Assembly (NCBI GenBank): GCA_964549155.1
Contig: CAZJUG010000023.1
Coordinates: forward strand, 1 to 15,249
Length of the DNA stretch: 15,249 nt
Source of the DNA: CAKZRD01 sp964549155
GTDB lineage: Archaea > Nanobdellota > Nanobdellia > Pacearchaeales > GW2011-AR1
Direction of reading: 5' to 3'
Shown here: piece after piece, positions 1 through 5,073 of the stretch
How positions within the stretch are numbered: position 1 is the first letter of the stretch
How the letters are laid out: each line of letters opens with the position of its first letter
Program-made: the position numbers and the translations under genes
The notes under the pieces: model-generated
Told to the model about the DNA's origin: nothing
Database searches by the model: none
Seen by the model: only the letters and a program-made list of their open reading frames with translations

Positions 1-19
1 TAATGTCTATAAAAAAAAC

Positions 20-160
20 ATGAATGAATTTTGCTTTTTCTGTGGTTGTAAAATAGAAGGTTCGGGATATCCTCACGAAGGAGGATTTGCTTGTGATTAT
101 TGTAACGAAAAAGTAATTGTTGCTAAATTAAAAGAAAGAGAAAGAAATGAAAAAAGTTAA
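20..160 (+). CDS. Small zinc-binding protein, 46 aa
   Basis: This ORF runs from ATG at 20 to TAA at 158-160. The product is 46 residues, with CFFCGC near the N-terminus and CDYC about 25 residues later, the spacing of a small zinc ribbon, followed by a charged helical tail rich in Lys, Arg and Glu. I do not recognise a named family. It is the first of six closely overlapping tiny genes on this strand and overlaps the next one by 14 nt. Only 19 nt lie upstream in the window, so its promoter cannot be judged. Nucleic-acid binding or a virus-host regulatory role is possible but is inference from the zinc motif alone. Confidence 0.6.
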   Translation: MNEFCFFCGCKIEGSGYPHEGGFACDYCNEKVIVAKLKERERNEKS

Positions 161-275
161 GTGTAAACCTGCAAAGATCTGTAAACTATGTCGTAGAAGA
201 TGTTTAGGTCCTTCTAATCGTTCAGGACTATGTTCTAAATGCCAAGGGGATCTTAAAAGTGGGAGATTAAAATGA
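147..275 (+). CDS. Small basic cysteine-rich protein, 42 aa
   Basis: A 42-residue ORF starts inside the 3' end of the preceding gene and ends in the ATGA that starts the next one. It holds two cysteine pairs, CKLC and CSKC, plus isolated cysteines, and is strongly basic (CRRRC and many Lys). This fits a zinc ribbon or treble-clef knuckle contacting nucleic acid. No family is recognised. Overlaps on both sides imply one polycistronic message with coupled translation. The ORF is short, but the regular overlaps and the cysteine pattern shared with its neighbours make it more likely real than chance. Confidence 0.55.
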   Translation: MKKVKCKPAKICKLCRRRCLGPSNRSGLCSKCQGDLKSGRLK

Positions 276-454
276 CACAGAAAGTTTATACTTGCAAAAT
301 ATGTGGAAAGAAAAGCACTTACAAACCATCTGTAGATAGGTGTTGCAAAGAGCAGTTAGATTTTGTAGATAAAGAATGCAACACTCATTATTATGGTTTG
401 ATTAGTAAGTATAAATCTAAAGAAGAAGTTTTAAACGAGGTGGAGAAGAAATGA
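272..454 (+). CDS. Small zinc-ribbon-like protein, 60 aa
   Basis: The product has CKICGKK near residue 8, a CC pair near residue 24 and a further Cys at about 36, followed by an acidic and basic helical C-terminus. The first pair is a typical zinc-knuckle half-site. The gene starts in an ATGA overlap with the previous gene and ends in an ATGA overlap with the next, so it is translationally coupled on both sides. A GGGAGA stretch just upstream may serve as ribosome binding site. No known family is recognised, and the role is unknown. Confidence 0.65.
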   Translation: MTQKVYTCKICGKKSTYKPSVDRCCKEQLDFVDKECNTHYYGLISKYKSKEEVLNEVEKK

Positions 455-591
455 TAATCCTTGAATGGTTAAATTCTTTGAATAACTGGCAACAAGCCAT
501 AGTAGGAATACCTTATTCAATTATAGGTGCAACTTTAGTGATGATAATATTTAAGCAAATTAAAATTGTTAGAGAGAAGGTGAAAGAATGA
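451..591 (+). CDS. Small single-span membrane protein, 46 aa
   Basis: The start ATG at 451 overlaps the previous stop (ATGA) and follows a purine-rich GAGGTGGAGAAG ribosome binding site. The 46 residues include one hydrophobic segment, roughly residues 18-34 (from AIVGIPYSIIG through the following Leu, Val and Ile run), then a basic tail ending KIVREKVKE. This is a small single-pass membrane protein with a positively charged tail, probably cytoplasmic. No family is recognised. It sits between soluble cysteine-rich small proteins in the same coupled operon and ends in an ATGA overlap with the next gene. Confidence 0.6.
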   Translation: MIILEWLNSLNNWQQAIVGIPYSIIGATLVMIIFKQIKIVREKVKE

Positions 592-743
592 TACCTAAAA
601 AGTGGGTTATTGGTGATATTCACGAACATTATGGGGAAATTGTAATGATGAGACTAATAGAGGGAGAACCTTATCGATTTTTTAAGGATAAAGATGGAAT
701 CATCTCTATGATCCCTTTGGCTGTTTTAGAGGTTAAAGAATGA
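588..743 (+). CDS. Hypothetical protein, 51 aa
   Basis: A 51-residue ORF coupled by ATGA overlaps to both neighbours. It begins MIPKKWVIGDIHEHYGEIV and ends MIPLAVLEVKE. The alternation of short hydrophobic stretches with charged turns suggests a small all-beta fold of the kind seen in many viral accessory proteins. There are no cysteines, no membrane segment and no recognisable motif. The GDIH string resembles part of a metallophosphatase motif, but the protein is far too short to be one. Function unknown; existence is supported by the overlap pattern and the in-phase spacing. Confidence 0.55.
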   Translation: MIPKKWVIGDIHEHYGEIVMMRLIEGEPYRFFKDKDGIISMIPLAVLEVKE

Positions 744-946
744 AAAATCATACTCCTGAAAAACTAATCCAAGGAAGATGTTTTGTGTGCCTTAAACCTA
801 CAGAATCTCCTATAGCCTATGCTCACCAAGAATGTGCTTACTCTATGTCATTGGCTAGAGAAATTGAAAACCAAAAGGCTAAAGTTTTAAATCTTTTAGA
901 AATAATAAAGGAAAAGGATAAAATGTTAAAGGAGAAAAGTCAATAA
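740..946 (+). CDS. Zinc-knuckle and coiled-coil small protein, 68 aa
   Basis: This is the last gene of the left cassette. Residues 14-17 are CFVC and a His-x3-Cys follows at about residues 29-33, giving a CCHC-like zinc knuckle. From about residue 38 the rest is a heptad-like charged helix (LAREIENQKAKVLNLLEII, then Lys/Glu-rich), a likely coiled coil for dimerisation. It starts in an ATGA overlap and stops at TAA 944-946, directly abutting the predicted left end of the IsrB insertion. The last codons and stop would therefore form the 3' part of that element's presumed guide. Family not recognised. Confidence 0.65.
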   Translation: MKNHTPEKLIQGRCFVCLKPTESPIAYAHQECAYSMSLAREIENQKAKVLNLLEIIKEKDKMLKEKSQ

Positions 947-966
947 CCACCTAATAAATTAGGTGG
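947..966 (+). repeat. Perfect hairpin at presumed left end of IsrB element
   Basis: CCACCTAATAAATTAGGTGG forms nine base pairs with a 2-nt AA loop (a 4-nt loop is sterically more likely). It lies immediately after the TAA of the upstream gene. It could be the subterminal hairpin of an IS605-type left end, the first stem of the omega RNA, or both. A terminator for the upstream operon is possible, but no T-run follows. Confidence 0.6.
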
Positions 967-1220
967 CTTGTCTGTGACGAACGACAACACAAGTATTGAC
1001 TACCACAAGTGAGGAAAAAATGCAACAAAGCACAACAACTAAACTACGAGAAGAAGGCTACCAAGAACTTCAGAACACTCCACAAATTCTGAACCCTTCC
1101 GAAGGATCGTTTAATTCGACGAGTTTACAAACCTACATCAATGTTAATTCACCTGTAGATAACTCTATGCCTTCTTTTCATGTGGGATGTGGGTATAACT
1201 CAGAGCAATCTGACGCCAGT
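947..1220 (+). ncRNA. Putative omega RNA (HEARO-type) for IsrB
   Basis: The 274 nt between the preceding stop and the IsrB ATG are open in one frame but read as low-complexity Thr/Ser/Asn/Gln sequence unlike any IsrB N-terminus. They contain several short stems: 947-966 (9 bp), CCTT-CCG-AAGG at 1095-1105, CTACA/TGTAG at 1133-1158, and TCAGA-GCAA-TCTGA at 1200-1213 with a GNRA-type GCAA tetraloop seven nt before the ATG. IscB and IsrB are known to use an omega RNA encoded just upstream and in sense, about this long, with the guide at its 5' end taken from flanking DNA. The presumed guide is 927-946 (taaaggagaaaagtcaataa). The fold and 5' end are inferred. Confidence 0.55.
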
Positions 1221-2270
1221 ATGTCTGGGAGAATATTTGTTTTGAGTTTTATGGGAAAACCATTAACACCTTGCAAACCACAGAAAGCGAGGAAGTTGTT
1301 GTTTGGAGGAGTTGCTAAAGTAGTGTGGAACAAGTTTGGAGAGTTCGGAATACAGATGTCAATTCCGACGAGAGAAGAAACACCTAAAACATGTTTAGGT
1401 ATAGACAACGGAACTAAATTTGAAGGAATTAGTTTGATTGTAGGAAAAGAAAACCAATTAAACATTATGTGGATACTGCCAGATAAGAAAAAGTTAGTTA
1501 GAAAACTAACAGAAAGAAGAATATTAAGACGAGCAAGAAGAAATAGAAATTGTCGTCGGAGAGAAGCAAGATTTGATAACCGAAGTAAGAATAATTTTAT
1601 AGCTCCAAGTCAATTAATGATGGTTCAATCAAGATTAAAATATATTACTGAATTTTTTAAGTATTATCCAATCTCAAAAGTAGCGATTGAAGATGTAAAG
1701 TTTAATCATCGAGATAAAAAATGGGGAAAGAACTTTTCAACGATAGAAGTTGGTAAAAATATGATTAAAGCATTCATCGTTGGTAAAATCGGAGAGGATA
1801 ATTATATTACATTTGATGGAAGAGAGACACAGAAGATGAGAAAAAATTTAGGACTTAAAAAAGGTTCAAACAAATCAGCAGAACATTTTAATTCTCATTG
1901 TGTTGATAGTTTCACTATTGCTTCAGAAATATCTCATGCAGAACCTAATTTTAATATCAAAGTTATCGACGATAGTTATAGATATGTTCGGAGAAGATTA
2001 CATGACACTCAATTCAGCAAAGGTGGAGTAAGAGATAAATATTCTACAGGAAATTTTAAGGGAATACGAAAAGGAACAATCTGCGAGTTTGGGCAGATTG
2101 TTGGAGGAACAGGAAATCAATTAAAGATTTTACCTTTTGAAGAAAAAGAAGATAAAGAAAAAAGAATAAGTAGCTCTATAAAAAAAATTAGTTGGTTATC
2201 ACATAATTTCAAATTAAAGGAGGTCGCAATTCCTCTACCCAACAAGTTGAGTAGTCCCCTTGCGAATTGA
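1221..2270 (+). CDS. isrB: IsrB, RNA-guided RuvC nickase (HNH-lacking IscB relative)
   Basis: IsrB is an omega-RNA-guided nuclease that nicks the non-target DNA strand with its RuvC domain. From ATG 1221 the protein is 349 aa, the usual IsrB length. In order: an N-terminal PLMP-type domain (IFVLSFMGKPLTPCKP, PLTP at 14-17), RuvC-I with D62 in CLGIDNGTKFEG, an arginine-rich bridge helix at 95-121 (ERRILRRARRNRNCRRREAR), RuvC-II with E157 in VAIEDVKF, and RuvC-III with H226 and D229 in HCVDSF. A C-terminal RRRLHDTQFSKGG region resembles the TAM-interacting part. Only about 70 residues separate E157 from D229, so there is no HNH insert. The frame extends up to a TTG at 996, but conserved sequence starts at 1221. 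The TGA stop comes from the right flank, two nt before the next ATG. Confidence 0.9.
   Translation: MSGRIFVLSFMGKPLTPCKPQKARKLLFGGVAKVVWNKFGEFGIQMSIPTREETPKTCLGIDNGTKFEGISLIVGKENQLNIMWILPDKKKLVRKLTERRILRRARRNRNCRRREARFDNRSKNNFIAPSQLMMVQSRLKYITEFFKYYPISKVAIEDVKFNHRDKKWGKNFSTIEVGKNMIKAFIVGKIGEDNYITFDGRETQKMRKNLGLKKGSNKSAEHFNSHCVDSFTIASEISHAEPNFNIKVIDDSYRYVRRRLHDTQFSKGGVRDKYSTGNFKGIRKGTICEFGQIVGGTGNQLKILPFEEKEDKEKRISSSIKKISWLSHNFKLKEVAIPLPNKLSSPLAN
2235..2254 (+). repeat. Subterminal hairpin near right end of IsrB element
   Basis: CTACCCAACAAGTTGAGTAG pairs CTAC with GTAG and CAAC with GTTG around one C/A mismatch. An imperfect hairpin just inside the end is characteristic of IS200/IS605-type right ends. 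It lies within the last codons of isrB, 12 nt before the predicted right edge. Confidence 0.5.
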
Positions 2271-2272
2271 CT

Positions 2273-3010
2273 ATGGAAATAAATAAAATCTATTGTATGG
2301 ATTGTTTGGAAGGATTGAAACAACTTCCAGATAATTCTGTGGATTTAATAATCGCAGACCCTCCATATAATATTTCTAAGTTAAACGATAACAGAGATAG
2401 AAGTAAATTAAATTCTCCAATTATGAGAAGAGAATCGCCCTTAAAGTATGATTTTGGAGATTGGGATAATAAATCAAGAGAAGAATTTATAGAGTTTACT
2501 AAATCTTGGCTTAAAGAAAGTTGTAGAGTTTTGAGAAATGGGGGAACGATAATTAGTTTCTTTAATAAAGAAGATATAAGTTTATTGGGTTGGACTGCAA
2601 AAGATTATGGAATAAGAACAAGAACTATTATGTCTTGGCACAAAACAAACCCAGTTCCATCTTTTAGGAAGGTAAATTATTTATCTGCTTGTGAGTTTCT
2701 TTGGATTGGAAGTAAGGGCGATAAGGCTTGGACTTTTAATTTTAAACAACAAAAAGAAATGCACAACTTCTTTCAGACTGCTAATAAATCTTCTTATGGA
2801 GAAACAAAACACCCAACAGAAAAACCACTAAGCCTTATTAAACATTTAATAGAAATTCATTCAAAAGAAAACGACATAGTTTTAGATCCTTTCATGGGTT
2901 CTGGAACAACTGCATTAGCCTGTAAGCAATTAGGTAGAAAATTTATAGGTTTTGAAATCTCGCAGGAATATTGTGAAATCGCAGAAAAAAGAATAGGAGA
3001 TTGTATTTAA
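2273..3010 (+). CDS. DNA methyltransferase, DPPY class (N6-adenine or N4-cytosine)
   Basis: An S-adenosylmethionine-dependent amino-methyltransferase of the beta-class order. The catalytic motif IV DPPY is near residue 31 (LIIADPPYNIS), HPTEKPL lies near residue 181, and the SAM-binding motif I VLDPFMGSGTT follows near residue 205, then IGFEIS (motif II). The variable middle should recognise the target. The 245-aa length is normal for orphan enzymes such as viral methyltransferases, and no partner nuclease is adjacent. ATG 2273 is chosen over an in-frame TTG at 2267. The isrB stop ends two nt upstream, so translation may be coupled to isrB, whereas before the insertion the gene would have followed the small-gene cassette. 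Likely role: self-DNA protection or regulation. Confidence 0.9.
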   Translation: MEINKIYCMDCLEGLKQLPDNSVDLIIADPPYNISKLNDNRDRSKLNSPIMRRESPLKYDFGDWDNKSREEFIEFTKSWLKESCRVLRNGGTIISFFNKEDISLLGWTAKDYGIRTRTIMSWHKTNPVPSFRKVNYLSACEFLWIGSKGDKAWTFNFKQQKEMHNFFQTANKSSYGETKHPTEKPLSLIKHLIEIHSKENDIVLDPFMGSGTTALACKQLGRKFIGFEISQEYCEIAEKRIGDCI

Positions 3011-3012
3011 AA

Positions 3013-3034
3013 GGCTTTTCTTAAAAAGTTTTTT
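3013..3034 (+). terminator. Possible terminator after the methyltransferase
   Basis: Just after the TAA at 3008-3010, CTTTT and AAAAG can form a weak stem, followed by a six-T run at 3029-3034. Oligo-T runs are the main archaeal termination signal. The stem is weak. Confidence 0.35.
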
Positions 3035-3059
3035 AGAAAGGGTTTATAAAATAAAAATC

Positions 3060-3067
3060 TTTTATAC
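3060..3067 (+). promoter_or_regulatory. TATA box for the gene at 3087 (second TATA at 3043-3050)
   Basis: TTTTATAC at 3060-3067 lies 20-27 nt before the ATG, close to the spacing for a leaderless archaeal message. A stronger GGG-TTTATAAA with a purine-rich BRE sits at 3043-3050 and would give a leader of about 15 nt. Confidence 0.45.
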
Positions 3068-3086
3068 TCTTTGCGAAACATATCAA

Positions 3087-3320
3087 ATGGTAAGAAAAAA
3101 AACAAATTGGGCATTGTGGGTCATAATTTCCTTAAGCATGGTTTTCTTATGTATTTTTCTTTATCAAAATAGTTCTGATAATAGTATAATGGGAGATTTA
3201 AATGATTCTATCAATGATTCAACAGAAGGAGATGATTATATCGGTGGAGGCGGGGGAGGGGGAAGTACTCCTACAAATAATTACCCTCAATTCGAAGTTA
3301 ATTTGAGTATAGGTGAATGA
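3087..3320 (+). CDS. Small membrane-anchored protein with glycine run, 77 aa
   Basis: The N-terminus is basic (MVRKK) and is followed by one hydrophobic helix at about residues 8-26, a signal anchor, so the rest probably lies outside the cell. The exported part is acidic and Asp/Asn/Ser-rich, then has a seven-glycine run (about residues 53-59) leading into STPTNNYPQF. This resembles the N-terminal stalk of larger secreted proteins of DPANN-type archaea, in which a glycine linker joins the membrane anchor to an extracellular domain. The ORF stops soon after the linker, so it may be a truncated version. No frameshifted continuation is evident downstream. Likely the first gene of its transcript. 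Confidence 0.6.
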   Translation: MVRKKTNWALWVIISLSMVFLCIFLYQNSSDNSIMGDLNDSINDSTEGDDYIGGGGGGGSTPTNNYPQFEVNLSIGE

Positions 3321-3389
3321 GATGAAAAACTCATGGATTGTTTTTTTAACCTCGTCTCCAAGAAGTCCATACCCTTAATGGATTAGGAT

Positions 3390-3530
3390 ATGAGTAGTTC
3401 ACTTGTAGGATTGATTGTATTATTCTTCTTTCCAGAACCACAGACTAATTTTTTATATTACTCTCTCACTTTTATATTCTTTGCTTTCTTGACTATTTTT
3501 CTTTACAGAAGAAGAAACCGAAAGGTTTAA
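3390..3530 (+). CDS. Small two-helix membrane protein, 46 aa
   Basis: From ATG 3390 the 46 residues contain two hydrophobic stretches (about 4-14 and 20-39) separated by PEPQTN, ending in RRRNRKV. This is a hairpin-like membrane protein with a basic tail, probably cytoplasmic. A GGA motif five nt upstream may act as a weak ribosome binding site. Small membrane proteins of this type are common in archaeal viruses and plasmids but carry no recognisable function. Its last codons overlap the TATA box of the next operon, which begins a new transcript. Confidence 0.5.
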   Translation: MSSSLVGLIVLFFFPEPQTNFLYYSLTFIFFAFLTIFLYRRRNRKV

Positions 3531-3533
3531 ATA
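3526..3533 (+). promoter_or_regulatory. TATA box driving the ligase-exonuclease-primase operon
   Basis: GAAAGG-TTTAAATA resembles a BRE followed by a TATA box, located 25-32 nt before the ATG at 3558. This predicts a leaderless transcript reading through the whole operon to 6500. Confidence 0.6.
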
Positions 3534-3557
3534 GTAGTGTGTATTTAGAATATCAGA

Positions 3558-3725
3558 ATGGGAAATAGAATCAAAATAAGAACTTTGAAAGGGAAAATAA
3601 TTACAATTCTAGTTGAAAAAGAAGATTCTAATTTTATTGAAGGAAAAGATAAAGATGGATCTTTTGTAAAGATAAATAAATTAAATATTGAGGAAAGTGT
3701 TCCTGTGAATGAAGATGGCAAGTAA
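3558..3725 (+). CDS. Small beta-rich hypothetical protein, 55 aa
   Basis: First gene of the operon, probably leaderless. The 55 residues alternate hydrophobic and charged positions (GNRIKIRTLKGKIITILVEK, then KDGSFVKINKLNI), as expected for a small beta-barrel or SH3-like fold. There are no cysteines and no membrane segment. It overlaps the next gene by 17 nt, implying coupled translation. No family is recognised. Its leading position before nucleic-acid enzymes hints at a regulatory or nucleic-acid-binding role, but that is context only. Confidence 0.55.
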   Translation: MGNRIKIRTLKGKIITILVEKEDSNFIEGKDKDGSFVKINKLNIEESVPVNEDGK

Positions 3726-3894
3726 GGAAAGAAAAAAGGGACAGCAAGATGTTTTGGATATAATTATTCGTGAAGGAGAAGAACTAGAAAGAAAAATAAA
3801 AGAGGAATGTGGATTGGAAAAACATCCGAAAGAATTTAATATATTTAATGGTTTGATAACTAAAATAAAGGAAAAATTAAATGAAAATAAATGA
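3709..3894 (+). CDS. Small charged helical protein, 61 aa
   Basis: The product starts MKMASKERKKGQQDVLD and is mostly amphipathic helix with alternating Glu/Lys and regular hydrophobic positions, then a second helix NIFNGLITKIKEKL. A second ATG lies at 3715. It overlaps its upstream neighbour by 17 nt and the ligase gene by 14 nt, so it is embedded in the operon. It could be a dimerising accessory factor for the downstream enzymes. No family is recognised. Confidence 0.55.
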   Translation: MKMASKERKKGQQDVLDIIIREGEELERKIKEECGLEKHPKEFNIFNGLITKIKEKLNENK

Positions 3895-4531
3895 TTTCCC
3901 AAAAATAGAGAGCCCTTTTGAAAGAGGGGATGTAAATAGAATGTGGGTTTGTCTTCCAAAATTTAAAAGAGAGTTCTCTTGGATACTTGATAAAGATAAA
4001 GTTATTGCAACTGAAAAGTTTGACGGAACAAATGTAAGTGTTATTGTTGAAGATGGGAATGTAAAATCTGTCTATAATAGAACAAGTAGGATTGATATAT
4101 GGAAGTCTGGAAAATGGTTTTATGAAGGTGTAAAAAGATCTATTGATGAAAAGAAATTTAATCCTGATTTGTTAGATGACGGACAATATTTTGGAGAACT
4201 TATTGGTCCTAAACTAAACGGAAATCCTTATAAAATTACTGAACACTTATGGATACCTTTTAACTATTGCCTTGAACATTATTTTTATAAATTTTACTAT
4301 AAATGGTTAGATGAGAATAACCTTGATGAAAATTCTAAAGATGAAGATATATATAATGCTTTCTCTGAATTATTTAAAGTTCTTAAATCTCTCTGGTTTA
4401 GACAAAGAAAGAAAGAAAAGCAACCTGAAGGAATAGTATTTCATAATAAAGAAAATGGGACAATGACTAAACTCCGTGTGGATATGTGGGATTGGTATAA
4501 AGAAGCAAGACATAAGGAGGGAGAGAAATGA
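3881..4531 (+). CDS. RNA-ligase-type nucleotidyltransferase
   Basis: Covalent nucleotidyltransferase of the RNA ligase family, which seals nucleic-acid nicks or ends through a lysyl-AMP intermediate. Visible motifs: I at TEKFDGTN (nucleophile K46), III/IIIa at FGELIG (104-109), IV at PEGIVFHN (182-189) and V at TKLR (196-199). The KxDGTN form and GELIG favour an RNA ligase over an ATP-dependent DNA ligase. At 216 aa it is a bare catalytic domain with no obvious C-terminal appendage. Motif V has a Leu between Lys and Arg rather than the usual KxK, which leaves activity open. It sits in an operon with an exonuclease and a primase, pointing to replication or repair, or to tRNA repair against host nucleases as in phage T4. 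No polynucleotide kinase is visible. Confidence 0.8.
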   Translation: MKINDFPKIESPFERGDVNRMWVCLPKFKREFSWILDKDKVIATEKFDGTNVSVIVEDGNVKSVYNRTSRIDIWKSGKWFYEGVKRSIDEKKFNPDLLDDGQYFGELIGPKLNGNPYKITEHLWIPFNYCLEHYFYKFYYKWLDENNLDENSKDEDIYNAFSELFKVLKSLWFRQRKKEKQPEGIVFHNKENGTMTKLRVDMWDWYKEARHKEGEK

Positions 4532-5073
4532 TATATTATTTAGATTTGGAAACAACAGGAATTGATCCCTCTAAAGATAATATAGTCACTATCCAATATC
4601 AACCTTTGGGGAGTAATGGGATACCTATCGGAGAATTAACAATCTTAAAAGAGTGGGAAAGTTCTGAAGAAGAAATAGTAAGGAAATTTCATCCTCTGCT
4701 TATGGATTCTGATGTATGGTCATTTGTCCCCTTGATCCATAATTTCATCTTCGATTTAACATTCTTATTTGAAAAGTTTAAAAAATATAATCTTCCTTGT
4801 CCTCCTTTGTCGGAATATCTTTATAAAAAACCTCTTATCGATCTGAAGTACTCATTGATTATGATGAATGGATTAAACTTTAAAGGAAGTGGACTTGATG
4901 CTTTCACAAAGAAAAAAACCGATGGAGGTAGTGTTCCTTATTGGTATAGGATGGGTGATTTTGAAAAGATAGAAGAATATGTAATAGATGAAACAAATGC
5001 CTTTCTTGATTTCTTTAAAGATCTAAATAATTTAATGAGTGTATATGGAAGAGACAAAAAGCAAAAAAGATAA
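4528..5073 (+). CDS. DEDD-family 3'-5' exonuclease
   Basis: A DnaQ/RNase H-like exonuclease. Exo I is YLDLETTGIDP (D6, E8), Exo II is the H-N-x3-D string HNFIFDLTFLF (D76), and a YVIDET segment (151-156) supplies a candidate Exo III Asp (D154). These acidic residues would bind two metal ions for 3'-end hydrolysis. The 181-aa length is that of a stand-alone exonuclease domain. It starts in an ATGA overlap with the ligase gene behind a strong Shine-Dalgarno (AAGGAGGG at 4514-4521). Adjacency to the primase suggests proofreading or end trimming during element replication. The Exo III assignment is the least certain part. Confidence 0.75.
   Translation: MIYYLDLETTGIDPSKDNIVTIQYQPLGSNGIPIGELTILKEWESSEEEIVRKFHPLLMDSDVWSFVPLIHNFIFDLTFLFEKFKKYNLPCPPLSEYLYKKPLIDLKYSLIMMNGLNFKGSGLDAFTKKKTDGGSVPYWYRMGDFEKIEEYVIDETNAFLDFFKDLNNLMSVYGRDKKQKR

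Larger units (their letters stand above)
947..2266 (+). mobile_element. IsrB insertion element (IS200/IS605-like, without transposase)
   Basis: The predicted element is about 1,320 bp and holds an omega RNA region and isrB. The left edge is placed after the TAA of the preceding gene, where a perfect 9-bp hairpin begins. The right edge is placed just before TTGA, after a subterminal hairpin at 2235-2254. Published DtIsrB recognises an NTGA target-adjacent motif, and the corresponding HEARO elements are reported to sit just 5' of ATGA or GTGA, so TTGA at 2267-2270 fits. Removing 947-2266 would leave GTCAATAATTGAC, an odd palindrome. An alternative left edge is after the TTGAC at 996-1000, because ATTGACTA occurs at both 995-1002 and 2266-2273. 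No tnpA lies inside, so mobilisation in trans is inferred. Confidence 0.55.

Noticed and set aside
996..1220. N-terminal 75-residue extension of the IsrB frame
   Set aside because: Low-complexity composition, a TTG start, and IsrB similarity beginning exactly at ATG 1221. Better explained as omega RNA.
1178..1465. Antisense ORF over isrB
   Set aside because: Lies opposite a strongly recognisable gene and has no motif of its own.
2218..2225. Consensus-like AAGGAGGT inside isrB
   Set aside because: No start codon at usable spacing. The next ATG is 47 nt away, so it is probably only coding sequence.
3322..3378. 18-codon ORF after the glycine-run gene
   Set aside because: Very short, no clear ribosome binding site and no overlap pattern. 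Read-through coding is equally unlikely to be detectable.
3681..3959. Antisense ORF opposite the start of the ligase operon
   Set aside because: Shadow of coupled genes with good ribosome binding sites and motifs on the plus strand.
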